From Holdemanella porci (GTDB taxonomy: Bacteria; Bacillota_I; Bacilli_A; Erysipelotrichales; Erysipelotrichaceae), in NCBI RefSeq assembly GCF_009696075.1, contig NZ_VUMR01000003.1, forward strand, positions 1-64,000: a DNA stretch of 64,000 nt, given 5' to 3'. A program made the position numbers and the translations under genes. Below, piece by piece: positions 27,084 to 36,517 of this stretch (position 1 is the first letter of the stretch; every line of letters begins with the position of its first letter). The notes beneath the pieces are model-generated. The model was not told where the DNA came from. It saw only the letters and a list, made by a program, of their open reading frames with translations, and ran no database searches.

Positions 27084-29624
27084 TTATGATTCGATTTTTT
27101 CACTTAGTTTTTTTAACTCATAAAGACAATCCATAGCATCTCTAGGAGTCATTGAGTCGATATCTAATTCTTGTAGTTGTTGTAAAAGTTGTGACTTTTC
27201 TGGTTGAACTTGATCCATCACAAATAAACTTGGTTGATAATTTTGATTGTTATCTTGATTTTCAAAATTCAATAAAAGTTGTGAAGCTCTGTCTAAAACC
27301 ACTTTTGGTAAATGTGCGAGTTTAGCAACATTGATACCATAAGATTTATCAGCCTTTCCTTCAATAACACGATATCTAAATTCAATCTCATTTTTTTCTT
27401 CACGAACATCAACATGTACATTGCGCATAGATTGATGTTCTTCCGCCAATTCCGTTAATTCATGATAGTGCGTCGAAAATAATGTTTTTGCTCCGATTGC
27501 TTCATCAATATATTCAAGCATTGCTTGAGCTAGAGCCATACCATCATAAGTTGCAGTTCCACGACCAATTTCATCAAATAAAATCAAGGAATGTTTTGTA
27601 GCATAACGTAAAGCTGTATTGGCTTCCATCATTTCCACCATAAATGTACTTTTTCCTGTCAATATATCATCCGATGCGCCGATTCTTGTAAAGATTCGAT
27701 CAAAAATTGGAAGTTGTGCTGTTTTAGCTGGAATAAAACTTCCCATTTGTGCCATAACTACAAGTAAGGCATTTTGTCGCATATATGTAGATTTACCACC
27801 CATGTTTGGTCCAGTAATCAATTGTATATGTTCTTCTTCTGACATTTTCCAATCATTTGAAACATATCTCTTCTTTTTCATACGATCATCCAAAATTGGG
27901 TGCTTACCCTCTACCACATTAACATTGTAACCTGGATGGAAAACTGGACATACATATCCTTTTTCACTGGCAAGAATTGCCAAAGATACAAGGACATCAA
28001 TTGTAGATAATGCTTGTGCACATGCATGCAAATCAAATAGATCTCTTTTGATTCGCATCAATAAATCATTAAACAAACTTTGTTCTAGTTTTACCTTTGT
28101 CTCTTGTGCATGTAGAATTTGTTCTTCTTTTTCTTTTAACTCTTGTGTAATGAATCGTGTCGCATTTGCAAGTGTTTGTTTCGGGTGATACCCAAATTCT
28201 TCTTTAATATTATCTAAATTTCCATTTCGAACTTCAATATAATATCCAAATACACGGTTATATCCTACTTTTAATGATTTAACCCCTGTTCTTTCACGTT
28301 CTTTCGCTTCTAATTCCAGAATAAAGTCTTTTCCTTGTTTTGCTATTTTTCGAACTTCATCCAATTCTTGATTGTATCCATCATTAAAGACTCCACCTTC
28401 TTTTAGTGTTAATGGTGGATTTTCTATAATCGCATTTTTTATTTCATTGTATAATTCTTGGCAGTCTGGCACATCATTAAATTCTGGATATGAATTCAAC
28501 GAAGACGCTAAATCTAAAATAGGCTTTGCGTGTTCTAATGTTGCTACAAGTTGAAGTACATCTCTAGGACTTGCATTCCCATAAGCCATACGACTCGCAA
28601 GTCTTTCCATATCATATACATACACTAAATGTTCTTTTAGATTTTCTCTTAACATAAAGTTTTCTTTTAAATCTTTGACCGCCACTTGTCTTTTCGCAAT
28701 CTTTTCTGCATCAATCAACGGATATTCAATCCATCGTTTTAACATTCTTGATCCCATTGCACTTTGACACTTATCCATAAAAGACCATAGACTTTCTGCC
28801 TTGGCATTCGAAGATTGACTTGAAACCAACTCCAAATGATTCTTTGTTTCATAATCCATAACAAGCACTTTATCTTTGTCCATAGATTCTATGGGTAAAA
28901 AATGATCGATCCGTTGTTTTTGTGTATCTTTTAAATAGGCCATTAAAAGTGCAAATGCTTCTTTCAAAGATTCGGATTCAATTCCATTTAATAAAGGTAG
29001 ATCCTCAGGATCAATATTTGCCTTTTTATGCTTTGAAATGAGCATTGTATCCATCTCTTCTAGGGCAGCCATCCATTTTTTATCCATTGTCATCGGACAA
29101 ACAAGCTCACTTACATTTTGTTCCAAAAGAGCCTTTTGTAGCGCCACCAAAGATCTTTGTAGCGTTTGATACTTTAATTCCCCTGTACTTAATTCACAAT
29201 ATATGACTGTAATTTCAAAACTTGAAACATCACAAGATGCCATATAATTTGTTGACTTAGCATCCATTGTTGCATCCATATAAGTTCCAGGTGTAATTAT
29301 TTTAATAATTCCTCGGTCCACCAATCCTTTTGCGCTAGACGGATCTTCCAATTGTTCGCAAATAGCCACTTTATACCCTTTTTTGACTAATCTTTGAATA
29401 TATGAATTTGCAGCATGAAAAGGGATACCACACATAGGTACCTTTTCTTCAACGCCAGCACTTCTTCCTGTTAATACTAAATCTAATTCTTGAGAAACCA
29501 ATTTTGCATCTTCAAAAAACATTTCATAAAAATCTCCTAAGCGGTAAAACAAAATCGATTCTGGATTTTCTTCTTTCATTTTCAAGTAATGCTGCATCAT
29601 TGGTGTATATTTTTTTTCTGCCAT
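27084..29624 (-). CDS. mutS: DNA mismatch repair protein MutS
   Basis: MutS recognises mismatches and loops. The 846-residue protein begins KKYTPMMQHYLKMKEENP and has the mismatch-contact motif LFYRLGDFYEMFFEDA (Phe-x-Glu). The ATPase domain has the P-loop GPNMGGKSTYMRQ, the Walker B FDEIGRGTATYDG and THYHELTEL. Full length for MutS1. It is the first gene of mutS-mutL-miaA-tcdA and is divergent from the FtsW/RodA gene. Confidence 0.97.
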   Translation of the reverse strand: MAEKKYTPMMQHYLKMKEENPESILFYRLGDFYEMFFEDAKLVSQELDLVLTGRSAGVEEKVPMCGIPFHAANSYIQRLVKKGYKVAICEQLEDPSSAKGLVDRGIIKIITPGTYMDATMDAKSTNYMASCDVSSFEITVIYCELSTGELKYQTLQRSLVALQKALLEQNVSELVCPMTMDKKWMAALEEMDTMLISKHKKANIDPEDLPLLNGIESESLKEAFALLMAYLKDTQKQRIDHFLPIESMDKDKVLVMDYETKNHLELVSSQSSNAKAESLWSFMDKCQSAMGSRMLKRWIEYPLIDAEKIAKRQVAVKDLKENFMLRENLKEHLVYVYDMERLASRMAYGNASPRDVLQLVATLEHAKPILDLASSLNSYPEFNDVPDCQELYNEIKNAIIENPPLTLKEGGVFNDGYNQELDEVRKIAKQGKDFILELEAKERERTGVKSLKVGYNRVFGYYIEVRNGNLDNIKEEFGYHPKQTLANATRFITQELKEKEEQILHAQETKVKLEQSLFNDLLMRIKRDLFDLHACAQALSTIDVLVSLAILASEKGYVCPVFHPGYNVNVVEGKHPILDDRMKKKRYVSNDWKMSEEEHIQLITGPNMGGKSTYMRQNALLVVMAQMGSFIPAKTAQLPIFDRIFTRIGASDDILTGKSTFMVEMMEANTALRYATKHSLILFDEIGRGTATYDGMALAQAMLEYIDEAIGAKTLFSTHYHELTELAEEHQSMRNVHVDVREEKNEIEFRYRVIEGKADKSYGINVAKLAHLPKVVLDRASQLLLNFENQDNNQNYQPSLFVMDQVQPEKSQLLQQLQELDIDSMTPRDAMDCLYELKKLSEKIES

Positions 29625-29646
29625 AAATCATCATCCTAACATGACT

Positions 29647-29681
29647 ATTATACCAAAAATTCGAGATAATTATGTTATAAT
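29647..29681. promoter_or_regulatory. Divergent -10 elements between mutS and the FtsW/RodA gene
   Basis: On the plus strand an extended -10 TGTTATAAT ends at 29681, serving the FtsW/RodA gene. On the minus strand TATAAT (29647-29652) lies 23 bases before the mutS ATG. -35 elements are weak on both sides. Confidence 0.45.
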
Positions 29682-29710
29682 TAAAAATACTGAATAAGGA
29701 GGTTTTGTTA

Positions 29711-30949
29711 ATGAAACAAACAATTCAATGGAAAAACAAATCCATCCAAATTGATATTGGTTTGATTCTAATTCTTATCCTTTTTGGTATGACAAGTTGT
29801 TTTGCACTATACAATTCTTTTAACCTGATAAAATTTGGAAGCGGAATTTCCTACTTATATCGTCAGTTATTTTGGTTTATTGTAGGATTTGTCGCAATGT
29901 TTTTCCTTTCAATTCTTCAAAACAAAAAAATATATTCATATATGGATATGGCTTATAAAATTTTAATGCTATGTCTTATTTATTTATTTTTCTCACGCTT
30001 ATTATTTAATTTAGTGGGTATCACACTTCCTTTTGCCAGTGAAGTTAATGGTGCTATTTCATGGTTTCAACTGCCTTTAATTGGTAGTTTTCAGCCAAGT
30101 GAATTTATTAAAATTGTTTTAATTGTTTTAGTCTCACAAATTATTGTTGATCATCAAAATGCACATCCAAATCCAACACATAAAGATGACTTGATGTTGT
30201 TGTGGGAAATCGCAAAAATATTATTCCCCCCATTATTTTTGATTATGACGCAACCAGATACTGGTGTTTGTATTATAATCGTATTCAATATTTTCATTTT
30301 AGTCTGTTGTAGTGGTATACGCAAAGAGTATATTATTGGTATTTTCGCCTTTATAGTTATTGTCGTTGGAACCTTCTTATTCTTATATTTCGAATACCCT
30401 AATATTCTTGCTTCATTTATATCTTCATACAAACTACAGAGAATTGATGCTTGGTTAGAACCAGAAAGTAACATTCGAGGTAGTTCGAACCAGTTATATA
30501 CTGCGTTATTGTCATTAGGTAGTGCCGGATTAACTGGATATGGTTTACAGGCAAATATCGTCTCTATTCCAGAAGCACATACCGATTTTATCTTTGCTGC
30601 TTTCGGACAATGCTTCGGCTTTATTGGAACAACATTTATCTTGTTATTATGTTTATTATTAGATATTTATTTATGTAAAATAGCTTACGCAACCAAAAAT
30701 AAAAAAGATCGTTTTGTTGTAATCGGTATTATCGCAATGCTGCTATATCAACAACTACAAAATACAGGGATGATTGTTGGATTACTTCCAATCACTGGTA
30801 TCACATTACCGTTGATTTCTTATGGAGGAAGTAGTATTCTTTCTTACTTCATTTCATTCGCAATTATTTTAAACATTTCACCGTCAACAAAAAGAACGAT
30901 TCGTTTGAATCGTTCAATAAGACGTAAGTTAATTAATATAAATTCTTAA
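29711..30949 (+). CDS. FtsW/RodA/SpoVE-family peptidoglycan glycosyltransferase
   Basis: A 412-residue SEDS protein with about ten membrane helices that polymerises lipid II together with a class B penicillin-binding protein. Motifs: FQPSEFIKIVLIVL, QPDTGVC, RIDAWLEPESN, AHTDFIFAAFGQCFGFIG (with the catalytic Asp) and LPITGITLPLISYGGSSIL. GGAGG lies ahead of the ATG at 29711. Sequence alone does not separate division (FtsW) from elongation (RodA) here, and no PBP gene is adjacent. Confidence 0.92.
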   Translation: MKQTIQWKNKSIQIDIGLILILILFGMTSCFALYNSFNLIKFGSGISYLYRQLFWFIVGFVAMFFLSILQNKKIYSYMDMAYKILMLCLIYLFFSRLLFNLVGITLPFASEVNGAISWFQLPLIGSFQPSEFIKIVLIVLVSQIIVDHQNAHPNPTHKDDLMLLWEIAKILFPPLFLIMTQPDTGVCIIIVFNIFILVCCSGIRKEYIIGIFAFIVIVVGTFLFLYFEYPNILASFISSYKLQRIDAWLEPESNIRGSSNQLYTALLSLGSAGLTGYGLQANIVSIPEAHTDFIFAAFGQCFGFIGTTFILLLCLLLDIYLCKIAYATKNKKDRFVVIGIIAMLLYQQLQNTGMIVGLLPITGITLPLISYGGSSILSYFISFAIILNISPSTKRTIRLNRSIRRKLININS

Positions 30950-31706
30950 GTCGAGTCAAATATGAATAAGTACGGTATCTAGCGAATCGTACTTTTTTTG
31001 TGCTCGAATGAATAATTATTTCAGAAATTGAATCTAAATCTCTTTCTAAGTGATCATAACATACATGTGCATAGGCAAGCGTATCTCCTCTAACTCCTAT
31101 TTTTCGCGTATCATTCATAATGTATGGATTTTTTAAAGAATGATGGTTCTTATGTGAGATAGGCATGATTTCACAAAGCTGTAAAACTTTTAAACCTGGA
31201 TCCACAACCGCACCTTTAAGTGCTCTATTCACAGCAGTAGAACCAGATTGTGTACTCACACAAATACCTGAGCCTTGACTACTTTCAAAAAATTCATCAT
31301 CTATCGAAATATCAAGAACCAATGTTTTAGCTAAACTCTCAATACGAACTTCATTTAATGCGTATAATGTTTCATTGACTTGAGGAAGGTCCATTTGAAG
31401 TAAATTAAACTCTTCAATTTTTGGCTGATTATGTTTTAAATCATAAACCAAATGATCCACTTCATCTTGTGTATAATCGGTAAAAAAGCCTAAATTACCT
31501 GTATGTATCGCAACGAATTGAATTTCATCCAATCTATCTATATAAGTGTGAATTGCTCTTAATAAAGTACCATCTCCTCCAACAGAAAAAATAACTTCAG
31601 ATTTTTCATCATTATATTCCCATCCAATATCTATACATTTTTTCTTTAGAGTTTCTGCAACTCTTTTTGAGTTATCGTCTCCTCTGTCTACTATACTGAA
31701 ACGCAT
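30933..31706 (-). CDS. nadK: NAD kinase
   Basis: NadK phosphorylates NAD to NADP. The P-loop-like VGGDGTLLRAIH is near residues 43-54, with HTGNLGFFTDY and the NEVRIE block in the middle, and SGSTAVNRALKGAVVDP near 155. About 257 residues, typical of Firmicutes. The ATG at 31706 has GAGGAAG upstream. It converges on the FtsW/RodA gene with a 17-base overlap. Confidence 0.95.
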   Translation of the reverse strand: MRFSIVDRGDDNSKRVAETLKKKCIDIGWEYNDEKSEVIFSVGGDGTLLRAIHTYIDRLDEIQFVAIHTGNLGFFTDYTQDEVDHLVYDLKHNQPKIEEFNLLQMDLPQVNETLYALNEVRIESLAKTLVLDISIDDEFFESSQGSGICVSTQSGSTAVNRALKGAVVDPGLKVLQLCEIMPISHKNHHSLKNPYIMNDTRKIGVRGDTLAYAHVCYDHLERDLDSISEIIIHSSTKKVRFARYRTYSYLTRLKNLY

Positions 31707-31760
31707 CAAATCACTTCCTCTTTTGTTAAATCTATTGTAACATATTTATGGGTGATATGA

Positions 31761-32306
31761 ATGTACGATAATATTGAAAGAGAATTGAAATTATTGATTA
31801 ATGAAGGAGTTTATAATGAATTACTCCATTCATATGATTTTCATAATCCAATAACACAGACAAATACATACTTTGATACAGAGAATCAAGATGTAAAAAA
31901 ACAACGTGGTGCAGTCCGGATTCGAACAATTCAAGATAAAAAAATATTCACTTTAAAAATCAGAAAAGATGAATACACACACTATGAATTCGAAAAAGAA
32001 ATATCTGCAGAAAATATTAATGAGATTGAAGACCCAGAAATATTAAATTGGTTCAAACATTATCAAATTCCTAAAAATTTACATCCGACAGCTAGTTTTA
32101 CTACATTAAGAAATGTATATGCATTTGAAAACGGAGAATTATGTTTAGATAAGACACATTATAAAAATCATACAGATTATGAAATTGAGTATGAATACAC
32201 ATCCGATCATGATGGAATCCATTTTTTTAATTCTATATTAGAAAAGTATGGCTTAAAATGGGTAAAAAATTGCCCTAGCAAAATTGCTAGAGCATTAAAT
32301 GATTAA
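31761..32306 (+). CDS. CYTH-domain protein (triphosphate tunnel phosphatase family)
   Basis: A 181-residue CYTH protein. The signature ExExK is seen as ERELKLL near the N-terminus; later basic/acidic strands of the tunnel (RGAVRIRTI, FTLKIRKDEYTHYEFEKEI, CLDKTHY, YEIEYEY) are kept. Relatives such as YjbK hydrolyse inorganic triphosphate or thiamine triphosphate; the substrate here is unknown. GGTGAT precedes the ATG. The gene ends tail-to-tail with the coiled-coil DNA-binding gene, overlapping by four bases. Confidence 0.88.
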   Translation: MYDNIERELKLLINEGVYNELLHSYDFHNPITQTNTYFDTENQDVKKQRGAVRIRTIQDKKIFTLKIRKDEYTHYEFEKEISAENINEIEDPEILNWFKHYQIPKNLHPTASFTTLRNVYAFENGELCLDKTHYKNHTDYEIEYEYTSDHDGIHFFNSILEKYGLKWVKNCPSKIARALND

Positions 32307-32851
32307 AATTTATGTGTTAAACGATAGAAGAAGGATTTAGAATTATATTCTTCTTCTTTTTTCTTATAATTTTCAATTTCTTCTTTATTTTTATTATAAA
32401 GTTCTTCTACTTCTTTTAATTTCTGATTTTCAGATTCTAATTCAGAAATTTTCTCATCTTTTGTTTGCGTTTCTAATAGGAAAGTTTGTTTACTTTTTTC
32501 GATTTCTAATTTAAGCTTTTCTTGATATAATTGTTCAATCTGGGCTTGTGCCTTCTCTTTTTCTTCTATAATGGCTTTAAGCTTTTCGTTTTCAAATCGA
32601 AGTTCCATTTCAACTGTAGATAATTCATGTTTTTCTTTTCTAAAATAAGTAGATAATCTTTCAACACCTTCAGCCTTAATTGTAATACGGCGAGTGGCCG
32701 GATTTTTGTATTTCCAATCTTTATCTGGATTATCTTTTACCAATTTTGCAATTGCTTTATCTACTGTATTTCTTGATTTATTGAAATGTTGGCATATCTG
32801 CGCAATATCCATATCATAATATACATCAATTGCTGATGCTTCTTCAGGCAT
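32303..32851 (-). CDS. HTH plus coiled-coil protein with a membrane-type C-terminal tail (RocS/RacA-like architecture)
   Basis: I do not recognise a named family with certainty. The protein has about 182 residues (ATG at 32851, preceded by GGAAGGGG). Residues 1-70 form a compact helix-turn-helix with IAQICQHFNKSRNTVDKAIAKL as two HTH helices split over the text, followed by a basic wing (KYKNPATRRITIKA). Residues 75-170 are a continuous Glu/Lys/Leu-rich coiled coil. The last residues, KSFFYRLTHKF, are aromatic and basic and could be an amphipathic membrane-binding tip. This order, DNA-binding head, rod, membrane tip, is that of streptococcal RocS and resembles Bacillus RacA, both of which tie chromosome DNA to the membrane or cell pole. 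It lies about 17 kb from oriC, directly next to a dense cluster of TTCATATGAA palindromes. Alternative: a plasmid-type DUF536/replication-accessory protein. Role is inference. Confidence 0.7.
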   Translation of the reverse strand: MPEEASAIDVYYDMDIAQICQHFNKSRNTVDKAIAKLVKDNPDKDWKYKNPATRRITIKAEGVERLSTYFRKEKHELSTVEMELRFENEKLKAIIEEKEKAQAQIEQLYQEKLKLEIEKSKQTFLLETQTKDEKISELESENQKLKEVEELYNKNKEEIENYKKKEEEYNSKSFFYRLTHKF

Positions 32852-32929
32852 ATTCACGTCCCCTTCCTATGAAATTCATAATAATAACCTAACGAGTCAC
32901 GATAAGTCTATCATAGTTTTGTCAAGAAT

Positions 32930-33445
32930 GCCATACCTATATATGAATTTCCTATATTATTTATTACTTTTTAAAATACTATTTAATTTTTCATATATTT
33001 CTCACATGAACCTTCATATATACTTATTTATAAAAATCACATACGATTTCATATTTTATATTTTCATATCTATATCACATGAATTTAATTATTCCATTCA
33101 TATGAAAAATTTTAGTTCATATAATTTAAAATATTCAATGAATTATTTCATATGATTAATGTACACATCATTTTACATTCATATGAACATCTTCATACAT
33201 ATTTTTAATTCATATTTAAATTCATATTTTACATTTTTTGTTTTTCTTATTTTCACATGAAAGTGATATTATAATAATTTGATATGAAAAATCATAATCA
33301 TTTCATATGAACGCTCAGAAGTATGTTTGTCCAGTTTCTTTCTCTCCATGTAATAATTATGTGAATGATCTTTATTTAAAGTACTATTATGTTGCGTTAT
33401 AAAATTTACTATATAAAATACTATTCTGTTCATATGAATAATGCA
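32930..33445. repeat. Non-coding AT-rich array of TTCATATGAA palindromes
   Basis: The gap between the coiled-coil gene and recR (32858-33529) has no credible gene. It contains four exact TTCATATGAA palindromes (33097-33106, 33178-33187, 33302-33311, 33429-33438), one-mismatch copies TTCATATGAT (33147) and TTCACATGAA (33252), partial copies TCACATGAA (33002, 33075) and TTCGATATGAA (about 33447), and about ten single half-sites TTCATA. Spacing is irregular (81, 124, 127 bases). Such clustering suggests a multi-site DNA-binding platform; the likely binder is the adjacent HTH protein (inference). Confidence 0.7.
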
Positions 33446-33486
33446 TTCGATATGAATTTTGCACTTCTTTTCCTATAAACATAAAA

Positions 33487-33521
33487 AATCGTATGAAAAA
33501 TCATACATACTTCATACGATT
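33487..33521 (-). terminator. Terminator of dnaX-recR
   Basis: AATCGTATGAA (33487-33497) and TTCATACGATT (33511-33521) form a perfect 11-base stem nine bases after the recR stop, followed on the minus strand by TTTTTATG. Confidence 0.75.
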
Positions 33522-33529
33522 AAGCATAT

Positions 33530-34117
33530 TTAAGAACTTTTACGTCCTTCAAACGCTTTTAACAACGTCATGGCGTCTGTATAGTCTAAATGACTACCTA
33601 CAGGAATACCATGGGCAAGTCTGCTTACCCTACACTTCCCTTCTAATAATTTAGATATATATAAAGCAGTTGTTTCTCCTTCTACTGTAGGATCTAGAGC
33701 CAATATAACTTCTTCTGTTCTTTCATTCACTCTATTTAAAAGAGTCATTATATTCAATTGATCAGGTAATACTCCTTTTTGAGTGTTGATCAATCCATCT
33801 AGCACATGATATACACCATTATATTGCTGCATAGACTCTATTACTGATATATCTTTCGGATTTTGTACCACGCATATGATATTCTGATTCCTATTAGAAT
33901 TCTTACAAAACTCACAAAGCTCATCTTCTGTTAAATTACCACATCGCGTACACTTCTTTACTTTCTTTTTTAAATTTACTAGCGTTTCTGCTAATTCAGA
34001 TATTTCTTCATCGGACCAACCTAAAACAGTAAATGCATATCTCTCTGCCGTTTTAGCACCTACTCCTGGTAATTTCTGAAATTCATATATTAAATCATCA
34101 AATGTTTTTGGATACAT
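33530..34117 (-). CDS. recR: Recombination mediator protein RecR
   Basis: RecR works with RecO and RecF to load RecA on gapped DNA. The 195-residue protein has the N-terminal helix-hairpin-helix (FQKLPGVGAKTAERYAF), a four-cysteine zinc finger (CTRCGNLTEDELCEFC) and a Toprim domain with LALDPTVEGETTALYI. It follows dnaX by 10 bases. The small ebfC/yaaK gene that usually sits between dnaX and recR in Firmicutes is not present. Confidence 0.96.
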   Translation of the reverse strand: MYPKTFDDLIYEFQKLPGVGAKTAERYAFTVLGWSDEEISELAETLVNLKKKVKKCTRCGNLTEDELCEFCKNSNRNQNIICVVQNPKDISVIESMQQYNGVYHVLDGLINTQKGVLPDQLNIMTLLNRVNERTEEVILALDPTVEGETTALYISKLLEGKCRVSRLAHGIPVGSHLDYTDAMTLLKAFEGRKSS

Positions 34118-34127
34118 GCTTCACCTT

Positions 34128-35891
34128 CTAATCTTCTTTTATTTCTATATTAGGAAACAAACTTTTCATATGATCTTCAATGCTCATATTATTTTCAGAT
34201 TCTTTGTCTTTTCTTTTTAAACGAACTTGATATGGTTCTGGAAGATTACCACTAATCATTCTTTCTTTAAACTCATCCTTTACACGAGATTGTTGTGTCT
34301 TATCTAATGCGAATACTTTCTTTGCTTTTCCTAATAACACTTCCATAAAATCTTCATATCCATAATTCAGTTCAAATTCATTTATTTGTTTCGCAAAGAT
34401 TTCATTAGATACACATACGACAATATAATTAGATCCACTAGCCATAATACTACTGTTTCTCAATGTAGCCGCATATTTTCCAAATTCTAAACTTGATATG
34501 AATTGTCCTATATTATTGAACTTATTCGTATCAATACTTCTTTCCATCTTTGTAGCTCCAACTAACAATTGAATGACAAATTCATCGTTTAATATGATTT
34601 TATTATTTGTGTTTTCTGACTGTTTTAATGTTTCACGTGAAACATCAGAAATTTCAAATTTTTCTAAAACCCCATTATTATCATCTTTTTGAATGTTTTT
34701 CTCAATTATATCTGAGTTATCAGAAGTATCGTCATATGATGTTTCATAGTTTTCTTCTTCCTCTATCTCTTTAAAATCATTATAATCTGAATCAATAATA
34801 TGTGTTTTCGATTCATATGAATAACTTGAAATCTTTAATAAAGAGGCTTCTAAGTAATCTAGTGCGTTAGATGCATATGTATATTTATTATATGTATCCA
34901 TTAATTCTTCCATACACTTAATTCTGAAATTAATAGGTGCTAATTTGAAATATTTCCGAATCATATCTTTGTTCATATCCGAAACTAGAGTTGAATTTTC
35001 CGAATAATCTAAAATCAGACTGTCCTTCAACATATGAATAAAGTCTGCTGTCAATCGCTTAATATCCATTCCCATATCTGAATATTTCTGAATATCTTTC
35101 ACAAAACTATCTACATCTTTTTTATATACTGAATAAAATAATTTTCCAATATCTTCAGATGTTACGACACCATAAATTTTACGAATATCATTCGCATCAA
35201 TATGAGATGAACAGTATGCAACACATTGATCCAATATGGATAAAGCGTCTCGCATTCCTCCATCAGCTAATTGAGCAATTAACGTTAATCCATTCTCATC
35301 AATTTCAATTCCTTCGTTTTTACAAACAACAGATAATCTATATTTAATGTCATGCATACTTACTTTATTAAAGTCAAATCTTTGACAGCGAGAAATAATA
35401 GTTGGCAAAACTTTATTCGGTTCTGTAGTTGCAAAAATAAAAATTACATGAGCAGGCGGTTCCTCGATTGTTTTTAACAATGCATTGAATGCTCCAGATG
35501 TCATCATATGAACTTCATCAATAATATAAATTTTATATTTTCCCTGCATTGGAGCATACTTCACTTTATCAATCAAATTTCTTACTTCATCTACACCATT
35601 GTTGCTGGCGGCATCAATTTCAATGATATCTGGATGACTTCCATTCGCAGCCATTTTACAGTTCTCACAAACTCCACAAGGAGCATCTTGACTATTTGTA
35701 CAATTTAATGTCTTCGCAAATATTTTTGCGATTGAAGTTTTTCCTGTTCCTCTAGGACCACAAAATAAATAAGCATGAGCAATACGATTTTGAACAATCG
35801 CATTTTTTAATGTCTGAATTATATGTGTTTGTCCAACAACTTCATCAAAATTCGTTGGTCTATATTTTCTATATAACGCTTGATATGCCAT
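34128..35891 (-). CDS. dnaX: DNA polymerase III gamma/tau subunit
   Basis: The 587-residue clamp-loader ATPase has the P-loop GPRGTGKTSIAKIFAK, a zinc-binding set (CTNSQDAPCGVCENC), the DEXH-like IDEVHMM and the sensor TTEPNKVLPTIISRCQRF. Residues 1-365 are the ATPase and collar; the remaining 220 residues are an acidic linker and tau-type domain, so a tau-length product is encoded. Two copies of the TTCATATGA-type palindrome lie inside the gene (34165, 34812). It probably formed an operon with tadA before an IS200/IS605 element entered between them. Confidence 0.95.
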   Translation of the reverse strand: MAYQALYRKYRPTNFDEVVGQTHIIQTLKNAIVQNRIAHAYLFCGPRGTGKTSIAKIFAKTLNCTNSQDAPCGVCENCKMAANGSHPDIIEIDAASNNGVDEVRNLIDKVKYAPMQGKYKIYIIDEVHMMTSGAFNALLKTIEEPPAHVIFIFATTEPNKVLPTIISRCQRFDFNKVSMHDIKYRLSVVCKNEGIEIDENGLTLIAQLADGGMRDALSILDQCVAYCSSHIDANDIRKIYGVVTSEDIGKLFYSVYKKDVDSFVKDIQKYSDMGMDIKRLTADFIHMLKDSLILDYSENSTLVSDMNKDMIRKYFKLAPINFRIKCMEELMDTYNKYTYASNALDYLEASLLKISSYSYESKTHIIDSDYNDFKEIEEEENYETSYDDTSDNSDIIEKNIQKDDNNGVLEKFEISDVSRETLKQSENTNNKIILNDEFVIQLLVGATKMERSIDTNKFNNIGQFISSLEFGKYAATLRNSSIMASGSNYIVVCVSNEIFAKQINEFELNYGYEDFMEVLLGKAKKVFALDKTQQSRVKDEFKERMISGNLPEPYQVRLKRKDKESENNMSIEDHMKSLFPNIEIKED

Positions 35892-36074
35892 TCGTAAAAT
35901 CCTTTCTATATGTTTATCTGTATCTTATTTTATCATAGTTTTACCTATTTTATAGTGCAATCTAAGAACACTCGTGACTTTAGTCATGAGATGCATTAGA
36001 TGTGCAGATGTTAGATAAATAAATTAAAAATAAATGATAAATATATTATTTTAAGTATATACATATGTTATAAT

Positions 36075-36494
36075 ATTGATGAGGAAAAACATATAGAAGT
36101 TATTAAGGGTAGAGGATATGTCTATTCTATACAGTATCATATCGTATGGTGTGTAAAGTATCGTCGTGATGTCTTGAACGGAAAGGTTTCAACAAAATTA
36201 AAAGAGCTGCTGACTCAGATTTCAAAGGATAATGGTTTTCAAATTCTGGAAATGAATATAGAGGAAGATCATATCCGTATGCTGATCAATTGTACGCCGC
36301 AGCATTACATTCCAAATATTATAAAAGCTATGAAGGGTGTATCGGCCAGACTCTTGATGAAAGAGTTTGGGGATGATCTAAGATCCAAGTTATGGGGTGG
36401 ACATCTATGGAATCCTTCTTATTTTGTAGCTACAGTTTCTGAAAATACAGAAGAACAGATTATAGAGTATATAAGAAGTCAAAAAAGAAAATAG
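36075..36494 (+). pseudogene. tnpA: IS200/IS605 Y1 transposase TnpA, probably inactive
   Basis: The frame is open from 36015 to 36494 and reads EVIKGRGYVYSIQYHIVWCVKYRR, here in two overlapping pieces, the typical N-terminus of TnpA. The frame has no ATG, GTG or TTG before that homology; only a rare ATT (36075) or an internal TTG at 36174, which would cut off 30 or more conserved residues, is available. The catalytic HUH motif, usually DHVHLL, reads DHIRML, so the second metal-binding His is Arg. The catalytic Tyr region (LWNPSYFVATVS) is kept. The protein is therefore unlikely to cut DNA. Confidence 0.75.
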
Positions 36495-36517
36495 CGAATC
36501 AATAAGGAGAAATCATC

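Noticed and set aside
32275-32290. CTAGCAA/TTGCTAG dyad as a terminator of the CYTH gene
   Set aside because: It lies within the coding sequence, has almost no loop and no T run.
32919-33155. A 78-residue plus-strand frame rich in Phe, Tyr, Ile in the palindrome array
   Set aside because: Its makeup follows from the AT-rich TTCATA repeats, there is no ribosome-binding site, and it resembles no protein.
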